The notes under the pieces are model-generated. The model did no database searches, was not told where the DNA came from, and saw only the letters and a list, made by a program, of their open reading frames with translations. A program made the translations under genes and the position numbers. From NCBI GenBank assembly GCA_024640585.1, contig JAHEEQ010000048.1, forward strand, positions 1 through 5,410: DNA of 5,410 nt, in the 5' to 3' direction. The DNA is from Micrococcales bacterium (GTDB taxonomy: Bacteria > Actinomycetota > Actinomycetes > S36-B12 > UBA5976). Of this stretch, positions 1 through 3,265 are shown one piece after another (position 1 is the stretch's first letter; each line of letters begins with the position of its first letter).

Positions 1-710
1 CACCTGAGCCAATCATTTCGCCCACATGGTCACCTGATGGAAAAAGCATTGCGTATGTGTCTTTTGAGCAGCGCAAGCCCGTGGTTTATGTTCACAAAAT
101 TTCTGAAGGAACAAGACACGCAGTTGCAAACTTCAAAGGCTCTAACAGTGCACCAGCTTGGAATCCCAATGGACGTTCTTTAGTAGTTGCTCTATCGCTA
201 AGTGGCAATCAGCAGCTCTACTCAATTGACCTTCAAGGCGGTGCACCGCGAAAACTCTTTCAATCGCTGAACATTGATACAGAGCCTGTGTACGCCTCAG
301 ATGGAAAAACACTTTATTTTGTAAGTGATAGAAGTGGTGGACCGCAAATTTATCGTGCAACTTTGCCGTATGGAACGCCTGAACGCCTTACGTTTATTGG
401 TGCCTACAACATCTCACCTGCAATTAGTCCTGATGGAAAATTGTTGGCCTACATAACCAAATCTGATGGTGCCTACAAGCTGCAATTGTTAGACATTGCT
501 TCAAAAGTTGTGACATCCTTAACGGATACCGTAGCTGATGAGCGTCCAAGTTTTTCACCAAACGGTCGTTTGATTATCTATACAACTCAGGAGGGTGGAA
601 AAGATAGTTTGATGATGACAACAGTTGATGGACGTGTTAAGTCAAAGTTGGCTGGACAGCTAGGGGATATGCGTGAGCCATACTGGGGTCCCTATGTAAC
701 AGCAAGGTGA
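1..710 (+). CDS. tolB: TolB, Tol-Pal system beta-propeller protein (5'-truncated)
   Basis: This is the C-terminal part of TolB, the periplasmic beta-propeller protein that links the TolQRA inner-membrane motor to the outer-membrane lipoprotein Pal and helps keep the envelope intact during division. The reading frame is open from base 3 to the TGA at 708-710, and the beginning, including the signal peptide and N-terminal domain, lies outside the window. The visible part carries successive propeller-blade motifs of the PD40/WD40-like type: [61 protein letters not shown] and [15 protein letters not shown], ending with EPYWGP near the C-terminus. The segment order, spacing and sequence (for example AYVSFE, then [11 protein letters not shown]) closely match known TolB proteins, so the assignment is firm. 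A GTG at 57 is internal and should not be taken as the start. The next gene begins 19 bases downstream and is not pal. Confidence 0.96.
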   Translation, partial: PEPIISPTWSPDGKSIAYVSFEQRKPVVYVHKISEGTRHAVANFKGSNSAPAWNPNGRSLVVALSLSGNQQLYSIDLQGGAPRKLFQSLNIDTEPVYASDGKTLYFVSDRSGGPQIYRATLPYGTPERLTFIGAYNISPAISPDGKLLAYITKSDGAYKLQLLDIASKVVTSLTDTVADERPSFSPNGRLIIYTTQEGGKDSLMMTTVDGRVKSKLAGQLGDMREPYWGPYVTAR

Positions 711-729
711 GAGTATTGCTGCAAATTCG

Positions 730-1773
730 ATGAGAAACTTCCTAAATCAATGTTCTCACAAACGCTATACAGTAATTACTAAGCTGCTAACGTTTGGTTT
801 TGTGCTTGTTTGTTTGGGTCCAATCTGGCCAAGTTATTTTTTTACGTCGCAAACTATTTTTTCAAACTCAATTGGTATTAGTTTTGTTTTGATTCCCAAG
901 GGGCAATTCTTTATGGGGAACAAAGACTCAATTCTTGATTTAGTAAAAGATTTTCCTAGGTACGAAGTACATCGGATTGCTGAGCTTGATGATGAACGCC
1001 CCTTTCATCAGGTGAAGATTTCAAAAAACTTTTACATGGGCAAAACGGAAGTTACCGTAGGACAGTTTTCCCAGTTTTTATCTGAAACAAACTATGTGCC
1101 CGAATCCATCAAAGATGGAACGGGTGCCTATGGATACAGCCTTGAGCATGATAAAAATCGTAAAGAGGTCGATGATGCATTTGCTGGGCGAGACACAAAA
1201 TATAGCTTGATGAATCCTGGGTTTGATCAGTCATCGGAACACCCTGTTGTGAACGTGAGCTGGAATGACGCAGTAGCTATGGCTGATTGGTTGACAAAAA
1301 AAGAGGGCGTTCGCTATCGTCTGCCAACAGAAGCAGAGTGGGAGTATGCATGTTTGGCGAACAAGCAGAAACGTTATTCGAGTTCGGATAATCCTGAGGA
1401 GTTATCGAAACTGGCAAACATCTTTGACAAAGATGCTACCTCGCGTTGGAGACGTTGGGGAGACTTTGCATTAGAAGGTCATGATGGATATTCGTTTACG
1501 TCTCCTGTCGGGAGCTTCCAAGCGAATGCATTCGGACTTCACGATATGGTCGGTAATGTTTGGGAATGGGTCTCTGATAACTACGATGATGCGTACTACT
1601 ACCACTCGGATTTGACAGACCCTCAAGGCCCTGATTCAAGTAATGTGAAAGTTCGTCGTGGTGGCTCTTGGCATACATGGTCACTGTATGCCAGATGTTC
1701 TTTCCGTAACTACAACACTCCCACCAGTCGATATCCTCTTTTAGGCTTTCGATTGGTACGTGATGCAGGTTAA
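730..1773 (+). CDS. FGE-sulfatase (SUMF1/EgtB-like) domain protein, membrane-anchored or exported, no catalytic cysteines
   Basis: The protein has 347 residues. An N-terminal hydrophobic segment at about residues 16-38, after a basic start, looks like a membrane anchor or uncleaved signal, placing the rest in the periplasm. From about residue 50 to the end it is an FGE-sulfatase domain: FVLIPKGQFFMGN at 52-64, KTEVTVGQF at 105-113, HPVVNVSWNDA at 171-181, YRLPTEAEWEYA at 196-207, NAFGLHDMVGNVWEWVSD at 266-283, RRGGSW at 309-314 and LGFRLVR at 338-344. In true formylglycine-generating enzymes the stretch after GGS holds two active-site cysteines; here it reads WHTWSLYARC, and the only cysteine (323) aligns with a later, structural position. 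It is therefore probably not a sulfatase-activating oxidase but one of the many relatives with another or no known activity. The start at 730 is the first ATG after an in-frame TAA at 697-699; AAGGTGAG at 704-711 is too far upstream to be a good ribosome binding site, so translation may be coupled to tolB. Confidence 0.9.
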   Translation: MRNFLNQCSHKRYTVITKLLTFGFVLVCLGPIWPSYFFTSQTIFSNSIGISFVLIPKGQFFMGNKDSILDLVKDFPRYEVHRIAELDDERPFHQVKISKNFYMGKTEVTVGQFSQFLSETNYVPESIKDGTGAYGYSLEHDKNRKEVDDAFAGRDTKYSLMNPGFDQSSEHPVVNVSWNDAVAMADWLTKKEGVRYRLPTEAEWEYACLANKQKRYSSSDNPEELSKLANIFDKDATSRWRRWGDFALEGHDGYSFTSPVGSFQANAFGLHDMVGNVWEWVSDNYDDAYYYHSDLTDPQGPDSSNVKVRRGGSWHTWSLYARCSFRNYNTPTSRYPLLGFRLVRDAG

Positions 1774-1800
1774 ATATTTCTTGTGTAGTGGTTTACTCTA

Positions 1801-1828
1801 GTGAAAAGTACATTTGTACAAATATAAT
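1801..1828 (+). promoter_or_regulatory. Promoter P1 with palindromic operator
   Basis: A perfect -10 hexamer TATAAT lies at 1823-1828. Immediately upstream and overlapping its first T is the perfect 12-bp palindrome ATTTGTACAAAT at 1812-1823, so a bound protein would cover the promoter spacer and -10 box. The -35 region at about 1801-1806 (GTGAAA) is poor. At this copy GTACA/TGTAC arms (1808-1812 and 1815-1819) form a second, overlapping inverted repeat. The block CATTTGTACAAATA recurs exactly at 2251-2264 before the MarR operon. Transcription would begin near 1835 and drive the two small genes that follow. The promoter and palindrome are visible; repression by the downstream MarR protein is inference. 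Confidence 0.7.
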
Positions 1829-1835
1829 TGCCGCC

Positions 1836-1862
1836 ATGTCAAAACTTTTTAGGTTTGAGTGA
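1836..1862 (+). CDS. Possible leaderless 8-codon leader peptide (MSKLFRFE)
   Basis: An ATG at 1836 opens an 8-codon frame ending in TGA at 1860-1862. Its ATG sits about where transcription from P1 (TATAAT at 1823-1828) should start, so the message would be leaderless or nearly so; there is no ribosome binding site. The stop overlaps the GTG start of the next gene as GTGA, the same overlap seen between the next two genes, which could couple translation. So short a frame can arise by chance, and nothing beyond its position supports expression. Confidence 0.25.
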   Translation: MSKLFRFE

Positions 1863-2056
1863 TAGTGAAACTCTTCGTGACTCTCTTGATCGCAAGCGTT
1901 GTCGCATTGGATTTTTATCTCTGGGACTATCTGCAGACGCTATGGACAAAACGTGAACAAGCTATTCAGCAAAGTGTGATGTCTTCCAAGCGCATGACTC
2001 GCAAGTCAATAGTCGGAGGTAGCCAAGGTTCGCCCGAGGTTGAAGTTGGAGAGTGA
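1859..2056 (+). CDS. Small single-pass membrane protein (65 aa), unknown function
   Basis: I do not recognise this protein. Residues 3-25 (from VKLFVTLLIASVVAL to about LQTL) form one strongly hydrophobic helix with aromatic residues (FYLWDY) at its end, followed by a basic, polar tail (TKREQ, KRMTRK) finishing with acidic EVEVGE. This predicts a bitopic inner-membrane peptide; topology cannot be settled, though the positive tail favours a cytoplasmic C-terminus. The codon before the GTG at 1859 is an in-frame TGA (1856-1858), so the start can only be this GTG or a later one such as GTG 1865. A weak AGG at 1851-1853 lies 5 bases before 1859. It is the first gene after promoter P1, and its TGA overlaps the next start as GTGA, typical of a translationally coupled pair and the main argument that it is real. 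Confidence 0.6.
   Translation: MIVKLFVTLLIASVVALDFYLWDYLQTLWTKREQAIQQSVMSSKRMTRKSIVGGSQGSPEVEVGE
2048..2053 (+). promoter_or_regulatory. Ribosome binding site GGAGAG, favouring GTG 2059 as start
   Basis: GGAGAG lies inside the last codons of the 65-residue protein gene. The distance to GTG 2059 is 5 bases, which is near ideal; it directly abuts GTG 2053 and so cannot serve that codon well, and is 11 bases from ATG 2065. Choosing 2059 shortens the small protein by two residues only. Confidence 0.55.
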
Positions 2057-2244
2057 GTGTGTCGATGCAATCTAGACGTCAAATTGAAGACCTGCTCGGA
2101 CAAGATGAGTTTGTTTGTCGAATTGTTCATCGCCTAGATGATGCAGTCGATCAAATTCCTCACAGCATAGAAATCCGACTTGCAGAAATTCGAGCGCGAG
2201 TCTTGCAAAGTAAATTTGGAACTAACAAGACAGTTTTTAATTGA
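2053..2244 (+). CDS. Small soluble helical protein (63 aa), DUF3619-like N-terminal motif
   Basis: The product is charged, with no membrane segment or signal. The core FVCRIVHRLDDAVDQIPHS followed by IEIRLAEIRARVLQ (about residues 20-52) fits the pattern hydrophobic-x3-LD-x5-hydrophobic-P, then RL and an ARxR-type helix, found near the start of DUF3619 proteins of Burkholderiales, which usually sit beside an ECF sigma factor gene. Those proteins continue into a membrane helix; this one stops at 63 residues, while the separate upstream gene supplies a membrane helix. The similarity is from memory and tentative. The GTG at 2053 overlaps the upstream TGA. However GGAGAG at 2048-2053 is placed 5 bases before a GTG at 2059, which may be the true start; ATG 2065 is a third option. 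Its stop codon (2242-2244) lies inside the -35 box of promoter P2. Confidence 0.6.
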   Translation: MSVSMQSRRQIEDLLGQDEFVCRIVHRLDDAVDQIPHSIEIRLAEIRARVLQSKFGTNKTVFN

Positions 2245-2268
2245 TCTATTCATTTGTACAAATACAAT
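2241..2268 (+). promoter_or_regulatory. Promoter P2 with the same palindromic operator, upstream of marR
   Basis: A -35 box TTGATC (2241-2246) and a -10 box TACAAT (2263-2268) are 16 bases apart. The perfect palindrome ATTTGTACAAAT occupies 2252-2263, filling the spacer and sharing its last T with the -10 box, exactly as at P1. The -35 overlaps the stop codon of the preceding small gene. Transcription should begin near 2275. MarR-family repressors are dimers that bind palindromes of about this size over their own promoters, so autoregulation by the gene at 2398 is the natural inference; the sequence alone does not prove which protein binds. Confidence 0.75.
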
Positions 2269-2299
2269 ATGAATGATCTGATGATGATATTTCCGGTTT

Positions 2300-2323
2300 G
2301 GGCCCTTCGGGGCCCTCTTTTTT
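2300..2323 (+). terminator. Intrinsic terminator or attenuator before marR
   Basis: A 6-bp all-GC stem GGGCCC (2300-2305 with 2310-2315) closes a TTCG loop, forming the very stable C(UUCG)G hairpin, and is followed by TCTTTTTT (2316-2323). This is a strong rho-independent terminator on the plus strand. It can end transcripts of the two small genes from P1, but it also lies about 25 bases inside the transcript from P2, the only clear promoter for marR. It therefore acts either as an attenuator or as a partial barrier that marR transcription reads through. No convincing alternative antiterminator pairing was found by eye, nor a good promoter between 2324 and 2397. Confidence 0.85.
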
Positions 2324-2340
2324 ACAGGAGATTTGCATTC

Positions 2341-2394
2341 ATGGCTTCTAAAGGAAGTAGCATTGCAGAATCACAAAATTCGTATTGCGAATGA
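2341..2394 (+). CDS. 17-codon short ORF with own ribosome binding site, in frame with marR
   Basis: ATG 2341 begins a 17-residue frame (MASKGSSIAESQNSYCE) ended by TGA at 2392-2394. AGGAG at 2326-2330, right after the terminator T-run, is the best ribosome binding site in this leader, though at 10 bases it is slightly far from the ATG. The marR start at 2398 lies 3 bases after the stop and is in the same frame, with no ribosome binding site of its own. The frame is also open backward to ATGs at 2281 and 2269 across the terminator. It may be a leader peptide that feeds ribosomes to marR, or the original N-terminus of the MarR protein cut off by a stop mutation. No function is recognised. Confidence 0.4.
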   Translation: MASKGSSIAESQNSYCE

Positions 2395-2397
2395 ACT

Positions 2398-2931
2398 ATG
2401 GTTACTAAAAAAGCTGGCACTACAGCCCAAAAAACCAATAAAAAATTGACGACTGAAGAAAGTCAACTGAGTCTTGATGCGTCAAAACGAGTGCTACGTA
2501 AATTCAGGCTTGTTTTCAACACTGTTAAAACCCATTTTCAAAGCATTGAAAAGAAAGTGGGAATTGGTGGCGCTCAAGTTTGGGCATTGAGCATCATTGC
2601 CAGCAACGAAGGAATTGGTGTAAACGACCTCGCAATCGCACTAGATATCCACCAAACTACAGCCAGCAATCTTGTTAGAGGCTTGGTTAAGCTTGAGATG
2701 GTAGAAGTCAGAAAAGACGGCGCTGACCGCCGCACTGTTCAACTTCATGTACTACCAGCTGGTGCAAAAATCTTGAAAAGAGCACCAGCCCCATTTTCTG
2801 GGGTTCTTCCACATGCACTTGAGCAATTGGATGCAAAAACGTTGGAGCGACTTGATCAAGATTTGGCAAAGCTCATGCGTTTAATTGATACAGATGCTTC
2901 TGCTGCTCGTATTCCTTTAGGCCATAAATGA
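2398..2931 (+). CDS. MarR-family winged-helix transcriptional regulator
   Basis: The 177-residue product starts with a lysine-rich, probably disordered tail (residues 1-20), then dimerisation helix 1 (about 27-52). The winged helix-turn-helix spans about 58-130: GGAQVWALSIIASNEG, then GVNDLAIALDIHQTTASNLV with the recognition helix near 85-98, and the wing with KDGADRRTVQLHVL, including the family-typical D110-R111-R112. A final helical part (137-165) completes the dimer interface. Family membership is clear; the ligand is unknown, and no reactive cysteine is present (the protein has none), so thiol-based sensing of the OhrR kind is excluded. MarR proteins usually repress their own and adjacent operons; the palindromes at 1812-1823 and 2252-2263 are candidate operators. 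It lacks a ribosome binding site and probably depends on the 17-codon frame just upstream. The membrane protein gene follows after 4 bases, so the two form an operon. Confidence 0.92.
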   Translation: MVTKKAGTTAQKTNKKLTTEESQLSLDASKRVLRKFRLVFNTVKTHFQSIEKKVGIGGAQVWALSIIASNEGIGVNDLAIALDIHQTTASNLVRGLVKLEMVEVRKDGADRRTVQLHVLPAGAKILKRAPAPFSGVLPHALEQLDAKTLERLDQDLAKLMRLIDTDASAARIPLGHK

Positions 2932-2935
2932 TTTA

Positions 2936-3205
2936 ATGACCAAAATTACATCTATTCGAGCTTCACTGAAGCGTGCATATCCCATCATCTGTGTTGGATT
3001 AATTGGTTGTTTTTTAACTTCTGTAACAGGAGTCACAGCGGTCATGCTGATTCGTGGATGGACTGCGCAGGGTGGTTGGATTGAATGGGCTAAGCGGATA
3101 GTCATTGGATATCCAGCCTCGACATTAATTGTATTTATAGTTTTTCCATGGATGGTCCCGAGATTGACAAAATACTTTGCTAATGCTGTCATCAATTACA
3201 AATAA
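2936..3205 (+). CDS. DUF2798-type small two-helix membrane protein
   Basis: The 89-residue product has two hydrophobic helices, about 15-39 (PIICVGLIGCFLTSVTGVTA and on) and about 53-74 (KRIVIGYPASTLIVFIVFPW), joined by a short polar loop with tryptophans (GWTAQGGWIEW), and a basic end after the second helix (VPRLTKYF). This hairpin, with prolines at 60, 71 and 75 in and after the second helix and a following P-R-L, fits the DUF2798 family of small bacterial membrane proteins, whose function is not known. The gene starts 4 bases after the marR stop with no recognisable ribosome binding site, so translation is probably coupled to marR. If the MarR protein represses its own operon, this membrane protein is its co-regulated product and the likely effector of whatever signal MarR senses. 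A 92-codon frame on the opposite strand is a shadow. Confidence 0.8.
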   Translation: MTKITSIRASLKRAYPIICVGLIGCFLTSVTGVTAVMLIRGWTAQGGWIEWAKRIVIGYPASTLIVFIVFPWMVPRLTKYFANAVINYK

Positions 3206-3218
3206 AAATCGATTTTTA
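3203..3218. repeat. 16-bp perfect AT-rich palindrome at convergent gene ends, weak terminator candidate
   Basis: TAAAAATCGATTTTTA is a perfect palindrome that begins with the TAA stop of the DUF2798 gene. The site lies between two convergent genes and might form a weak bidirectional terminator, helped on the plus strand by the later CCTTTTTT near 3226-3233. The stem is nearly all A-T and has no spare bases for a loop except by opening its centre, so its activity is doubtful. Nothing else is visible in the 60 bases between the two genes. Confidence 0.3.
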
Positions 3219-3265
3219 CGTGTTTCCTTTTTTGACTGTCTGCTAACAAGCCATGCGAAGTTTGC

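Noticed and set aside
142..360. Minus-strand frame of 72 codons opposite tolB, and a similar 62-codon frame at 1496-1684 opposite the FGE-like gene
   Set aside because: Both are antisense to unmistakable conserved protein-coding sequence.
1774..1800. Terminator after the FGE-like gene
   Set aside because: I looked for a GC stem followed by a T-run between the stop codon and P1 and found none.
2275..2323. Independent small non-coding RNA gene
   Set aside because: A transcript of about 48 nt from P2 to the terminator is possible, but it is explained as an attenuated leader and shows no structure beyond the terminator hairpin, so it is reported only as part of the attenuation finding.
2389..2397. 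In-frame TGA before marR read as selenocysteine
   Set aside because: The preceding frame is only 17 codons, there is no evident SECIS-like hairpin just downstream, and no selenoprotein family fits; a leader stop or mutation is simpler.
2917..3195. Minus-strand frame of 92 codons opposite the DUF2798 gene
   Set aside because: It lies fully antisense to the DUF2798 and marR ends, has no ribosome binding site, and its translation shows no family features, while the plus-strand frame has well-formed membrane helices and operon spacing.
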